Of a stretch of 64,000 nucleotides of DNA, positions 7,801 through 16,035 are shown piece by piece. The DNA is from Bacteroidota bacterium (lineage in GTDB: Bacteria > Bacteroidota > Bacteroidia > Bacteroidales > NBLH01): positions 1 through 64,000 of the forward strand of contig JANYKN010000005.1 in the NCBI GenBank assembly GCA_025361565.1, in the 5' to 3' direction. Position 1 is the first letter of the stretch; the number at the start of each line of letters is the position of its first letter. A model generated the notes under the pieces. The model was not told the DNA's origin, did no database searches, and saw only the letters and a list, made by a program, of their open reading frames with translations. The position numbers and the translations under genes are program-made.

Positions 7801-8972
7801 CCATCAATAGTAAAAACCTGCTGTCTGCTTTCAAACTCACAATAACTGATCAAACTTTTTTGCGATTTAAGTCTGCGTTGATAGAATATTACAATATCTT
7901 TTATTTCTTTTTTTAAATCTGCAGTGAGTTCTTCATGGAATTCTTTTTGTTTTTCCCATATTACTTCAAACTCGTCCAGATAATCCAAACGATAAAAAAT
8001 CTGGCCTTTAATCCTATAATGAGGATTGATTTTTAGCTTATTATAAAGATATTGACCAACAGTTTCTTTATTGAAAAATAGTTCCTTGCTCCTATCACTT
8101 ATTGCTCCTAAATAACCACTCGAATTATTTAAATTATTGTTTATTTCGCAAATAACATATGCAAGTTCCGATAATTCAAGCTTTTCAGAAATTGCATTAC
8201 TTCGCCATTTATATGCCTGAATTTGTTTTTCGGCACGGTTTGCTTTATTTTCAGCTGTAAAAATACCATGAATAGCTAGGAATCTTTTCCTTGTATTTTG
8301 AAGACCCTGTCCTTGAATTGATTTATAAAACTCCTCAGTAAATATTTCCGGATAAAATTGTTTTTGAAATCTCCATACTTTATCAAATTCATTTTGTAAA
8401 TCTGAACGATAAAAGTCAGGTAAAACTTTTTTACCTTTTACTAGTTGTTGATAACAGAATTGGCCTGGAGTAAGATCTTTCTCATATAGAATTTTTGCAG
8501 TTTCCATTCCATCTATAGCAGTGCCTTCTTCGTCATTTTTAGCTTTTCGACTACTTTTATATCCCCTTTTTTTATTTATTGCTAGTAGCACTCTGGCAAA
8601 TTCCGCTAATTCAATCTTTTCAGAAGCAGATTTTGCCCTTAACGCAAATGTACTATGTGTAGTATCCTTTCCATTTTCTGGTAAAATAGTATCGAGAACA
8701 ATAAATTTGTTTTGCACTAACACCTCTATCAAGTTATTCCTTCGCAATTTATATCGCTGTAAATTCCGTCTTGCACTTCTTTTTTGAGTTCTTCCTGCAT
8801 TAACAGAGATTTTTTTTCCTTTTTCAAAATCATTTAGTTCGTCTGTTGACAAAGGATTAACTCTAACTCCAATTCTTACTATTTCAGATTTTTCTTCATT
8901 TGTTTCTGCCTCTTTAACAAAAGCCCATCCTATGGAAGTAGTGCCTAAATCCAGTCCAAGTATTTTTTTCAT
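4851..8972 (-). CDS. cas9: Type II-C CRISPR RNA-guided endonuclease Cas9
   Basis: 1373 residues, within the usual range for large Bacteroidota Cas9. RuvC-I is at the N-terminus (LGLDLGTTSIGWA, Asp8), followed by the Arg-rich bridge helix (AGRTQKRSARRNLQRYKLRR, ~60-80). RuvC-II is IRIELARDL (Glu near 684). The HNH site is FDIEHIIPKSRMFDDSFSNK (His near 770). RuvC-III is DHRHHAMDALTVAF (His/Asp near 935-938). No inactivating change is visible, so both strands of a target should be cut. No csn2 or cas4 is present, which fits II-C. It is divergent from the tracrRNA and normally co-transcribed with cas1-cas2, but a RAYT remnant now lies between them. Confidence 0.98.
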   Translation of the reverse strand: MKKILGLDLGTTSIGWAFVKEAETNEEKSEIVRIGVRVNPLSTDELNDFEKGKKISVNAGRTQKRSARRNLQRYKLRRNNLIEVLVQNKFIVLDTILPENGKDTTHSTFALRAKSASEKIELAEFARVLLAINKKRGYKSSRKAKNDEEGTAIDGMETAKILYEKDLTPGQFCYQQLVKGKKVLPDFYRSDLQNEFDKVWRFQKQFYPEIFTEEFYKSIQGQGLQNTRKRFLAIHGIFTAENKANRAEKQIQAYKWRSNAISEKLELSELAYVICEINNNLNNSSGYLGAISDRSKELFFNKETVGQYLYNKLKINPHYRIKGQIFYRLDYLDEFEVIWEKQKEFHEELTADLKKEIKDIVIFYQRRLKSQKSLISYCEFESRQQVFTIDGKSKIKTIGSRVVPKSSPIFQEFKIWQNLSNLRIKNQESGKILDFIDFDLEHRKMLFDELNIKGGLKKEEVLKLLIDKPKEWDLNFNSVEGNRTNQALYEVYEKILEIEGYEIDFKNSSALKIKDAVKSIFKSLGIETDILEFNAELDGKEFENQVSYQLWHLLYSYEGDNSNSGNNALYEILEKKYGFKKEYAQILSNINFQDDYGSLSVKAIRKIIPFIKEHKFDEACSFAGYNHSASLTKEENEKRLLKNKLDLLPKNSLRNPVVEKILNQMVNLINLIIEDEELGKPDEIRIELARDLKKNAKEREALTKFVNNAKNEHEKYIKILQKEFGVKNPTRNDLIRYKLYLELKNNGYKTLYSDTYIPQEKLFSKEFDIEHIIPKSRMFDDSFSNKTIESKQVNIDKSDDTAYDFVKSKYGKIELEQYQLKIEKLFKSDDISKSKYKKLLLKVEEIGEGFIERDLRETQYIAKKAKEMLQEICRNVLTTTGSITAQLREDWGIINVMQELSIEKYRKLGLTEQLEKKDGSTKERIVDWTKRSDHRHHAMDALTVAFTRHNHIQYLNNLNARKNENDKKHSNIIAIEKKETYLDENRKRKFNPPTHNFRNESKKHLENVLVSFKAKNKVVTRNKNKITGTNKVQTTFTPRGQMHNETVYGKLRRYETKEIKIGSKLDEATILLVSNRKYREALIKRLSDNNNDSTKAFSGKNSHAKNPVCYSDNIPLPEMIKLVKLETEYTIRKNIDPDLNIEKVIDAGIKRILIDRLAEFGGKADDAFSNLDKNPIWLNKEKGISIKRVRITGVKNAEALHIKRDNTGKPVLDITGSNIPSDYISTGNNHHVAIYKDEEGNLKEEIVSFYEAVARVNAGASIIKKNHENGWKFLFTMKQNEMFIIPDEYFDPEEIDLSNIENYHLVSPHLYRVQKFGSLLSGFWFRHHLETNVDVRNELKGTTFKVIQSMTKLKRIIKVRINHLGKIVHVGDY

Positions 8973-9051
8973 AATGGTTGATTAGTATACAAGTGAATAT
9001 TATTGCGTTAATAAGGAATAAATTGTTACGAGGTAAATATATGGATATTAA

Positions 9052-9081
9052 TTTGGAAATAAGAAAAAAAGTGTATATTTT
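9052..9081 (+). promoter_or_regulatory. Predicted tracrRNA promoter
   Basis: TTTG (9052-9055) and TATATTTT (9074-9081) are separated by 18 nt. The second box matches TAnnTTTG at 7 of 8 positions. This is the same 18-nt spacing as in each CRISPR repeat. Transcription would begin about 9086-9089, at the first base of the anti-repeat. Confidence 0.6.
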
Positions 9082-9086
9082 TACAA

Positions 9087-9170
9087 CACAAATTGAAGCA
9101 ATTCACAATAAGGATTATTCCGTTGTGAAAACACTTAAAGCGGTTCTTTCGGGAATCGCTTTCTTTGTTT
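9087..9170 (+). ncRNA. tracrRNA
   Basis: CAAATTGAAGCAATTCACAA (9089-9108) is the reverse complement of repeat positions 3-22 with one base missing, giving a single bulge in the repeat:anti-repeat duplex. It is followed by the conserved II-C tail motif AAGGATTATTCCGTTGTGAAAAC and a perfect 10-bp terminator stem (9137-9146 with 9153-9162, loop TTTCGG) ending in CTTTGTTT. It lies upstream of cas9 on the opposite strand. Start and end are estimated from the promoter and the terminator. A 64-codon frame across it (8978-9172) is accidental. Confidence 0.93.
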
Positions 9171-9542
9171 AATTGAACCCTCCATACTAGATTTCTAATT
9201 TCTTTATTTTTTTAAAGATAGAATTAAAATCTAAAAACCCATAGATAATTAGGGAATATATTTTTAAAGAATGAGTGAATTGCTAATTCAAACTCAACCC
9301 CGACCCTCTTCTAGCTAAAGATAAAGTGAAAACTCGGACCAGCCAGAAATTAAACTCAATTAAAGTCTTAATTATACAAATAACATTTGGGCCAGAAAAC
9401 AAATTTGATATAATCGTTAAATAGTTCAAATTCAGATAGTCTAATTTTTACTTTAGTACATATTGCTTAGGAAAAGATCGATAAAAAATATAAGTTGCAG
9501 TTTAGTAAAAGCAAAAAATGTATATTGCGCCAAATTTTTAAA
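9171..9542. other. Intergenic gap after the tracrRNA
   Basis: This AT-rich stretch has no supportable gene. A TATATTG near 9521-9527, just upstream of the acyltransferase ATG, could be its -7 box. Nothing else was recognised. Confidence 0.4.
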
Positions 9543-10253
9543 ATGAAATTCTGGATTTATAGTTTTATTACAGTTCTGGCATTTGCAGTGCTCTACTTGC
9601 TAACAGCAGTAATTGTTATTATTACTTTTCCATTTGCATATCTTCGCTTAAAAAAAATCGTGAAATATTTGGTCCTTTTTTGGGCTAAATCGGTATTTTG
9701 GGTTCTTGGAAAAAAGTTGAGAATTTATGGTGCTGAAAATTATTCTATCAACAAACGATATATTATTCTTGCCAATCATGCAAGCTTATTCGATATTATG
9801 GCCATCATGTCGTTCTATCCTAACGTAGTGTGGTTTGGCCATGAGCGTTTGATGAAGGTACCAATTTTTAATCAAATTCTGAAAATGATTGATTACATAC
9901 CCGTAAAGGAGCCTAATATTAAAAATACCAAAGTGATGCTGGATGATATTATCCAAAAATCAAAAGACCACACCATTGCAATGTTCCCGGAAGGAACAAG
10001 GACGCTTAATGGTAATATGAACGACTTACTTAGAGGTTTTATTTATATATTGAATGCTTCGGATGCAGATATTTTGCCCGTGACCCTCAATGGTTTCTAT
10101 TCATTGAAACCTAAAAACCGGTTTTACATTAACTTTAGCGCCAAGATTAGTGTTACAATTAATAAACCAATAAATCCGGTTGATTTGAGGGTAAAAACAG
10201 ACAATGAAATTATAACTGAAATAAAAAAAATCATAGAATCAGGAAATCATTAA
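9543..10253 (+). CDS. 1-acyl-sn-glycerol-3-phosphate acyltransferase (PlsC family)
   Basis: 236 residues from the ATG at 9543; a TTG at 9495 would add 16 unconvincing residues. PlsC enzymes transfer an acyl group to lysophosphatidic acid at the membrane to make phosphatidic acid. Visible are two hydrophobic N-terminal segments, the catalytic NHASLFD (HX4D, near 75) and the FPEGTRTLNG acceptor-binding motif (near 145). It heads a three-gene plus-strand cluster with a lipid-kinase-like gene (35 nt downstream) and a HAD phosphatase. This suggests a role in phospholipid metabolism, though the exact substrate is not determined. Confidence 0.9.
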   Translation: MKFWIYSFITVLAFAVLYLLTAVIVIITFPFAYLRLKKIVKYLVLFWAKSVFWVLGKKLRIYGAENYSINKRYIILANHASLFDIMAIMSFYPNVVWFGHERLMKVPIFNQILKMIDYIPVKEPNIKNTKVMLDDIIQKSKDHTIAMFPEGTRTLNGNMNDLLRGFIYILNASDADILPVTLNGFYSLKPKNRFYINFSAKISVTINKPINPVDLRVKTDNEIITEIKKIIESGNH

Positions 10254-10288
10254 TCATTTTAATTTATAAAATTACAAAACATCAACTT

Positions 10289-11221
10289 ATGGAGAATTCG
10301 CAAAACAAAGAATGGGTATTTATTATCAACCCTGCAGCTGGAAATGGGTATGCAAAAGCATTGAAGCCTAAATTAGACGAAATGATCCATAAATATTCTA
10401 TTGATGCTTTGGTTATATTTTCCGAAAGAATAGGTCATGCTGCTCAATTAGCCAGAGAACATGCTGACAATGGTTCGAAATATATTATTGCTGTTGGTGG
10501 AGATGGTACGATTAATGAAATTGCCTCATCGCTTTTAGATAACAAAAATGTTACAATTGGAATTGTCCCTGCTGGAACTGGTAACGATTTTATACAAATT
10601 TTGGGTTTCCCTAATCACTTTGAGGAAGAACATTGGGAAATTTTATTCGGAAAAAAAACAATACTGATGGATGTGGGGATGTGCAATGGATTACCCTTTT
10701 TAAATGGCATGGGTTTAGGATTTGACGCTCAGGTAGCTGCAGAAAACTACATTAAACCCGGAGAAGTAAAAAAGGGTGGAAAAAACAAATATATCTATCA
10801 CATTATTAAAACATTGCTGTTCTATAAAGAAAAAAGAATGACAGTATTAACAACCGAAAACAAACATGAAACAGATTGTTTCATCAACACCATTTCGATT
10901 GGCCGTCGATTTGCCGGCGGATTTTTTCTCACTCCAAAAGCAATTGCAAACGATGGTTTACTGGACGTATGTATGATAGAAAAACTTTCCCTTCTTCAAC
11001 GTTTTTCCATTTTATTAAAAGTGCCAAAAGGAACACATGTGCAGAATAAAAAAGTAAACTACTATCAAACTAGCAAAATAGGAATCGAATTCAGTCAGGA
11101 AGTTCCTTTTCATCTGGATGGGGAATTACATTTCTCAAAGAATTTAGACGTAAGTATTTTACCAGGTGCCATAAATATTATATTCAATCCTTCAGGAAAT
11201 CACTTTTTTAAGACCAATTAA
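10289..11221 (+). CDS. Diacylglycerol kinase-like lipid kinase (YegS/DagK family)
   Basis: 310 residues, typical for the family. The nucleotide-binding GGDGTINEIA motif is near 71 and the following PAGTGNDFIQ motif near 100. The C-terminal half holds the family's second domain (GRRFAGGFFLTPKAIANDGLLDV). Such enzymes phosphorylate diacylglycerol or related lipids. Placed directly between an acyltransferase and a HAD phosphatase, it probably acts in a phosphatidate turnover pathway. The substrate is inferred. Confidence 0.9.
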   Translation: MENSQNKEWVFIINPAAGNGYAKALKPKLDEMIHKYSIDALVIFSERIGHAAQLAREHADNGSKYIIAVGGDGTINEIASSLLDNKNVTIGIVPAGTGNDFIQILGFPNHFEEEHWEILFGKKTILMDVGMCNGLPFLNGMGLGFDAQVAAENYIKPGEVKKGGKNKYIYHIIKTLLFYKEKRMTVLTTENKHETDCFINTISIGRRFAGGFFLTPKAIANDGLLDVCMIEKLSLLQRFSILLKVPKGTHVQNKKVNYYQTSKIGIEFSQEVPFHLDGELHFSKNLDVSILPGAINIIFNPSGNHFFKTN

Positions 11222-11229
11222 TCTGAAAA

Positions 11230-11883
11230 ATGAGATACACCGCATTCTTCGATCTCGATAACACCATTTTAAAGACAAACAGTGGAGAAGCCCTTATACG
11301 CAGGGCATATCAAAATAGATTATTGTCAATCTGGAGATTGATTTATGTTTTTTGCCTGGTCATATTGTACAAACTAAAATTAGTTGATCCATCAACCATA
11401 ATAGAAAAGATAGGCAGTTGGCTAGCAAAATCATCTGTAAATCAAATCGAAATATTATGCAATGAAATTGTAACCAAAGATCTTATTCCTGCTATTCGCC
11501 CCGAAATAATTAGCGAGATTAAAATACACAGAGAAAAAGGCGCAAATTTGGTAATTCTATCATCTGCAATTGCTTCCATTTGTTTTCCATTGGCAAAATA
11601 TCTTGAAATGCACTCAGTAATTTGTTCTGAACTGGAAGTTGTAAATCAACAATATACAGGCCGACCCATAAAAAAATTCTGCTTTAGGGATGAAAAACTC
11701 AACCGTTTGAACCAATTTCTGCATAATAATAACTTTACCTTTGAAGATTCCTACTATTATGCCGATTCCATTGACGATTTGCCTGTATTACAAAAAGTTG
11801 GTCATCCTGTTTGCGTAAGTCCTGATAAGAGCCTTGAGAAAATAGCCCGAAAAAATAATTGGATAATTTATTTATGGGATTAA
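11230..11883 (+). CDS. HAD-IB family phosphatase
   Basis: 217 residues. HAD motif I is FFDLDNTIL (nucleophile Asp8, acid/base Asp10), the Ser of motif II is in VILSSAIAS, and the late acidic motif is YYYADSIDDLPVL. A hydrophobic helical cap (LIYVFCLVILYKL) follows motif I, suggesting contact with a lipid or membrane substrate. It starts 8 nt after the lipid-kinase-like gene, so the two are co-transcribed. It may dephosphorylate a lipid phosphate made by its neighbours, but a SerB-like soluble substrate cannot be excluded. Confidence 0.85.
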   Translation: MRYTAFFDLDNTILKTNSGEALIRRAYQNRLLSIWRLIYVFCLVILYKLKLVDPSTIIEKIGSWLAKSSVNQIEILCNEIVTKDLIPAIRPEIISEIKIHREKGANLVILSSAIASICFPLAKYLEMHSVICSELEVVNQQYTGRPIKKFCFRDEKLNRLNQFLHNNNFTFEDSYYYADSIDDLPVLQKVGHPVCVSPDKSLEKIARKNNWIIYLWD

Positions 11884-12304
11884 TCAATTTGTGAATGTTT
11901 AAATGACTTGAGTGTAAAGCTCTGACAGGTCTGGCGACACAGTCAGGCTTTCAAGGTAGTTTTTTCCTAAATCTTTATGTACCTTGATTCGTAAAGTTAG
12001 ATAGTTTTTTGTTTGTGTTATTATTTCTTTTGCCTTTTCAATCCATTTAGTTTTTCCAAGCCATTAACTGTTAATTTGATATTTCTATTTTTTAAAGATT
12101 GGGATTTTAATTTAAAAGCAAGTATATTTTTGTCAATTTTTAATAAAAAATGGATTGGTTTAATGCCTAAATAAACAATCAAAGTTTAAAATGTAAACCT
12201 GTATGCTGATAATTGTGAGTTGATTCTGTTTCAATTTATATCCATTCTTGAAAAGTGGGTTCAATTATGAAATTAACTGAAGCCAATACTATTAGTTACA
12301 TAGA
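11884..12304. other. Intergenic region with a terminator-like hairpin
   Basis: AAAGCTCTGAC (11916-11926) and GTCAGGCTTT (11942-11951) can pair with one bulge and may end the lipid cluster. The rest is AT-rich with no supportable gene. A 125-codon plus-strand frame at 12255-12632 is the antisense shadow of the cytochrome-like gene. Confidence 0.45.
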
Positions 12305-12619
12305 TTATAGGATGCTGTCTGTTTTTGAAGTTGTTTTTAGGTATTTGTATATTAATTCTTTCTGCGAATCATCAATTAGGGCATGTTGTTGCATTTTATC
12401 CAATATTATCAACCAATCATTTTTTGAATGGCTTGTGGGTAAATATAAATTATGGCAACTACTGCATTTATCAATATACAATCCTCGGCCCATCTTAAGT
12501 GTATCGACCGAAGTATTGTACAACATGGCATCATTTTCGTTTGGCATATGTAAAGATTCAACACAACTTGACAAACCTGAAATAAGAAAAGCAAGTATAA
12601 GAATAATTTTAGAATTCAT
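12305..12619 (-). CDS. Small c-type cytochrome-like lipoprotein
   Basis: 104 residues. A lipoprotein signal (ILAFLISGLSSC, lipobox Cys near 19) is followed by a single heme-binding motif CSSCH (near 53-57), within RGLYIDKCSSCHNLYLP. The usual distal Met ligand is uncertain: KMQQHAL near 80 is a candidate. It is probably anchored to a membrane in the envelope and involved in electron transfer. The start overlaps the end of the upstream gene by 11 nt, so the two are translated from one message. Confidence 0.75.
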   Translation of the reverse strand: MNSKIILILAFLISGLSSCVESLHMPNENDAMLYNTSVDTLKMGRGLYIDKCSSCHNLYLPTSHSKNDWLIILDKMQQHALIDDSQKELIYKYLKTTSKTDSIL

Positions 12620-13406
12620 AAGAAAAAGCTAAACGGGTTTGTATTTTTTCATTATCAGTAAGTTCCTGATTACCAGTTTTGAAATCCGTAATCTGCGGCA
12701 TGAATGTCAAATTAACCCAAAAACCTTCAACTGTATAAGAGAAACAAGGACCAGCAGATAAAACGTTATATTTCCAATCCTTTTCTTCATATCTGTTTTT
12801 GTTGAAAACCTCAAGTCCGAATGAAAAATTATTGTTCAATTTATAGGCAAATGCATAATTTAACTCAAGCGTAATTTCATTTTTCCTTTTAATTAAAATC
12901 TCATTTACATTATTTTCAAACTCATTAATAAACGCATATTCACCAACAACATTAAGCGCTTGTACTGTTTTTCCAATTTGTTTATCAAAAATCAGCTTAC
13001 TTTCCAATTCAATTTCATCAGTACCAAAGGTATATTCAAAGTATAAGGCTGTGCCAATTGGATTAACAACAGGATCTGATAATTTTAGCTTCCATTCGTT
13101 TGAAAAACTGTAACTGGCGTTTGTTTCAACAGAATCTATATTGTTGTTACTTACAATTCCTTTTGAATATCCATAATTTAAATAAAATGCAGTTTGCAGT
13201 TTTGAGCCTAAACCAATTTCAAATTCCAGTCGATGATCAAAAGCACGATAGTATTTTTCATGCGCATTGCTCATTGTTGTCCACACTTCTAATTCTTTTT
13301 GCCCTTTATTCAAGACATTACTTTGGTATGTGTATGTGAATAATCGATCCTGGGCTTTAATTGAGATTGTGCCGATTAAAAGCCCCAACAACATTAAATT
13401 TTTCAT
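12609..13406 (-). CDS. Secreted, probable outer-membrane beta-barrel protein
   Basis: 265 residues with a signal peptide (MKNLMLLGLLIGTISIKAQ). The rest alternates polar and aromatic residues in strand-like blocks (KLQTAFYLNYGYSKG, NFSFGLEVFNKNRYEEK, EGFWVNLTFMPQ) and ends RLAFSYEF with a terminal Phe, all typical of an outer-membrane barrel. It overlaps the heme-lipoprotein gene downstream, suggesting a joint envelope function. Specific role unknown. Confidence 0.65.
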   Translation of the reverse strand: MKNLMLLGLLIGTISIKAQDRLFTYTYQSNVLNKGQKELEVWTTMSNAHEKYYRAFDHRLEFEIGLGSKLQTAFYLNYGYSKGIVSNNNIDSVETNASYSFSNEWKLKLSDPVVNPIGTALYFEYTFGTDEIELESKLIFDKQIGKTVQALNVVGEYAFINEFENNVNEILIKRKNEITLELNYAFAYKLNNNFSFGLEVFNKNRYEEKDWKYNVLSAGPCFSYTVEGFWVNLTFMPQITDFKTGNQELTDNEKIQTRLAFSYEF

Positions 13407-13598
13407 TTATACGATTTTTTTAGTTAATTGATTAGGATGCAAAAGTATATTCATTAATTGGGTGCGGGAATACCTAAATTTAGGGATTTTTGATAGCGAT
13501 TTTCCATCTTTTTAAATTCAATTCATAAAAACAAATGCATCCTTAAGATATAGCTAAGGTTTATTCCTATTTTTGTTAATATTAAAAATTATCCACGA

Positions 13599-14153
13599 AT
13601 GGCAACAATACCAACAAAGAAAATGCTTAAAGCAATATTGCTGATCTTTCTAATAATATGTCTACCATTATTCCTTGCATTATATGAACAGTTATTTCTT
13701 TCTTATTACCAGGAATCGATAGCCGATCTGTGGGCAAGCTATTTTGTAATCCCTTTAATGGGAATAACTATTATATATCTGTCAATTGGAAATTATAAAA
13801 CTTATCATTCTACAGAATCAAAGAATTTAAAGAAAACTCTAAAGAATGCACTGCTTGAAGCTTTTATTGTATTTATATTTTTCTTCTATATTTTTAGTCC
13901 AATCATTTCAGGCACAATTATTATAATTAATGCTAATATCGGGCATCAAAATGAGGAAATTGTTGAAGGTTTAATTATTGGAAAAAGAGATTACAACGGC
14001 CGTAGTTCACATGAATACAGACTAACCATAAAAACAGATACGGAAGTTTTAATTTTTCAAACTGATACCAAAGTAATCGTCAATCACCATAAGGGTGAAT
14101 TTTTAAAAGAAACGATGAAAAGAGGGTCGCTAGGGCTTTTGTATAAATGGTAA
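13599..14153 (+). CDS. Hypothetical integral membrane protein
   Basis: 184 residues. Three or four hydrophobic segments are visible (about 10-30, 48-63, 88-112) followed by a polar C-terminal domain (EGLIIGKRDYNGRSSHEYRLTIKTDTEVLIFQT) that looks like a small beta domain. It stands alone between two minus-strand groups. I do not recognise the family. Confidence 0.6.
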   Translation: MATIPTKKMLKAILLIFLIICLPLFLALYEQLFLSYYQESIADLWASYFVIPLMGITIIYLSIGNYKTYHSTESKNLKKTLKNALLEAFIVFIFFFYIFSPIISGTIIIINANIGHQNEEIVEGLIIGKRDYNGRSSHEYRLTIKTDTEVLIFQTDTKVIVNHHKGEFLKETMKRGSLGLLYKW

Positions 14154-14187
14154 TTGTAGAATGATTAAATATGTGAATGGGTGGAAA

Positions 14188-16008
14188 TTATTGATGTTCA
14201 TTTATTAAATTGGTGTAATAACTTCTTCTTTTCGAATCATGCAAAATAGATTCGTTCCATTTTCGAGCCTCTTTATAATTGCCTTCATTGATATAAATAG
14301 CTGTAAGATTAAGTTTTGGATCATCAAAACGAGGATTTATTTTTGAAGATTTAACATAAAAGTACTTTGCCGAATCCACTTGATTGTTGAGGAAATAAGA
14401 GCTACCTAAGTCGTTTAAAACATGATGGTTAAATGGATGGACACGGTATGCATTTTTGAAATCGGCCAAAGCAGCAGCGTAATTTCCAAGATTTACATTG
14501 GCATTGCCTTTAAACCAACTCAAAGGAAAAGAGGTTGGATCTGTTGTATAACAAAAAGATAATGCGCTATTGGCGTAATAAATTACTTCTTTATTGTTTT
14601 TTTTACTTCTTTCAACATACATCTTTTTGGTAAAATATTCACCTTTAAAGTTCAATATTCCAAAATAAAATATTGCAATCAAGGGGATTATGAATATTTT
14701 TAAGGCAAATTTTTGAACGGAAAACAATTCAATATCTAAAATACTCTTTTCCTTTTTGATTAAATAGTAAGCCAGCCCAAGCAATGAACTGAATAAAATA
14801 TTATGTTCTATCCGTTCCTTTGGAAAATCAAAAAATGAAATGGTTAAAAATCCCAATATTCCAGAAAAAACAATCACATGAATAATATCTTTTGAATTTA
14901 TCCTCAAAAAAAGAAACAACAAAAGGATAATTATAAATCCAATAAACAAATTAAATCCAATAATCCCATATTCCGAAAGAATCCAAAGAAAGTCATTGTG
15001 TGGCCTTTGAAAAGTGACATTTAAATCTGTTATTCGATAGACATTTGGTAACGATGAAGCCGGAAAATAAATTTGCCAGTTATTTGCCCCGACTCCGATC
15101 CATTTATGATCAAAAAAAAACTCATATGTTTTCTCCCAAATCATTGTCCGCTCTGTCATAGTCGCTAAATCAGAAACCTGTTCACTATTGTATTCAACAG
15201 GCATTTTACTAATATAAATGCTTAATAAACGTGGCAGGGCATAAATAAAAAAAACATTTATAAGTACCATTGAAGTAATCAGTGTAACTATTGCAGTTCT
15301 AATATTCATTTTTTTTGATCTTTTATGAGCCAAATAAATAATCAAACCTCCAAATATAAATACCGCATATCCAATCCAAACCGCCCTTGTTTGTAGCAAT
15401 GCAATTAAAATTATCTGGCAAATTACAGCTAAAAAGGCTACCATTCTCCAGTAAGACTTCAAATAAAGTAAACTGATAAATGTAAAAACGGAGCAAAGAA
15501 ATATAAAGCTTGAATAAAGGTTTTTATGCCCGCTAATACCTGTTATTCCGTATAAATTAAAATGTGAAAAATCAGGCAATTCTAGTAATTGTATCAATGC
15601 CTTGAAAGTAGATATATAGAATAAAATCAAAACAATCTTAAGAAATATGAACAGGAATTTCCGCCTATAAATATGCAATAATTTATAGGTTATAACCAAT
15701 ACAATAAAGTATAGGATTGTTTTAGAAGCTTCAATAATAGCCAAAGAAATATTTAGCGCCCAAATGATGGATATAGCAGAGAAAATTGTAAGTGAAAAAA
15801 GTGGAAAGATATATAAATCGATTCCAACTGTTACTTCTTTTTTACAAATGAATAATATAACAATGAAAAATGTTAGCGTAAAAAGAGAAAGGAATATAAA
15901 TCTCGGAACCAGTGTATAATCAAGTAAAGTGGTTGTAAAGAAAAGGCAATTTAACAATATTCCTATAGAGAAAAAAATAGGAATATTAGTCGTTTTATAA
16001 TTACCCAT
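14188..16008 (-). CDS. O-antigen ligase / Wzy-like membrane protein with TPR repeats
   Basis: 606 residues. About a dozen hydrophobic segments fill the first ~450 residues. The Wzy_C-type periplasmic loop holds GVGANNWQIYF and QRPHNDFLWILSEYGIIG (near 305-350), the HNDfL signature of O-antigen ligases and polymerases. The C-terminus carries tetratricopeptide-like repeats (GNYAAALADFKNAYRVHP, then VDSAKYFYVKSSKINP). Such proteins transfer or polymerise glycans on the outer face of the inner membrane. No glycosyltransferases surround it, so the substrate is unknown. Protein O-glycosylation is also possible. Confidence 0.82.
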   Translation of the reverse strand: MGNYKTTNIPIFFSIGILLNCLFFTTTLLDYTLVPRFIFLSLFTLTFFIVILFICKKEVTVGIDLYIFPLFSLTIFSAISIIWALNISLAIIEASKTILYFIVLVITYKLLHIYRRKFLFIFLKIVLILFYISTFKALIQLLELPDFSHFNLYGITGISGHKNLYSSFIFLCSVFTFISLLYLKSYWRMVAFLAVICQIILIALLQTRAVWIGYAVFIFGGLIIYLAHKRSKKMNIRTAIVTLITSMVLINVFFIYALPRLLSIYISKMPVEYNSEQVSDLATMTERTMIWEKTYEFFFDHKWIGVGANNWQIYFPASSLPNVYRITDLNVTFQRPHNDFLWILSEYGIIGFNLFIGFIIILLLFLFLRINSKDIIHVIVFSGILGFLTISFFDFPKERIEHNILFSSLLGLAYYLIKKEKSILDIELFSVQKFALKIFIIPLIAIFYFGILNFKGEYFTKKMYVERSKKNNKEVIYYANSALSFCYTTDPTSFPLSWFKGNANVNLGNYAAALADFKNAYRVHPFNHHVLNDLGSSYFLNNQVDSAKYFYVKSSKINPRFDDPKLNLTAIYINEGNYKEARKWNESILHDSKRRSYYTNLINEHQ

Positions 16009-16035
16009 TCCCGTTGATTAGAAGATTCAATTCAA

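Noticed and set aside
8978-9172. 64-codon plus-strand frame over the tracrRNA
   Set aside because: It coincides with the anti-repeat, tail motif and terminator of the tracrRNA and has no protein-like composition or convincing ribosome-binding site.
12255-12632. 125-codon plus-strand frame
   Set aside because: It is antisense to the heme-lipoprotein gene, whose lipobox and CSSCH motif show the true coding strand.
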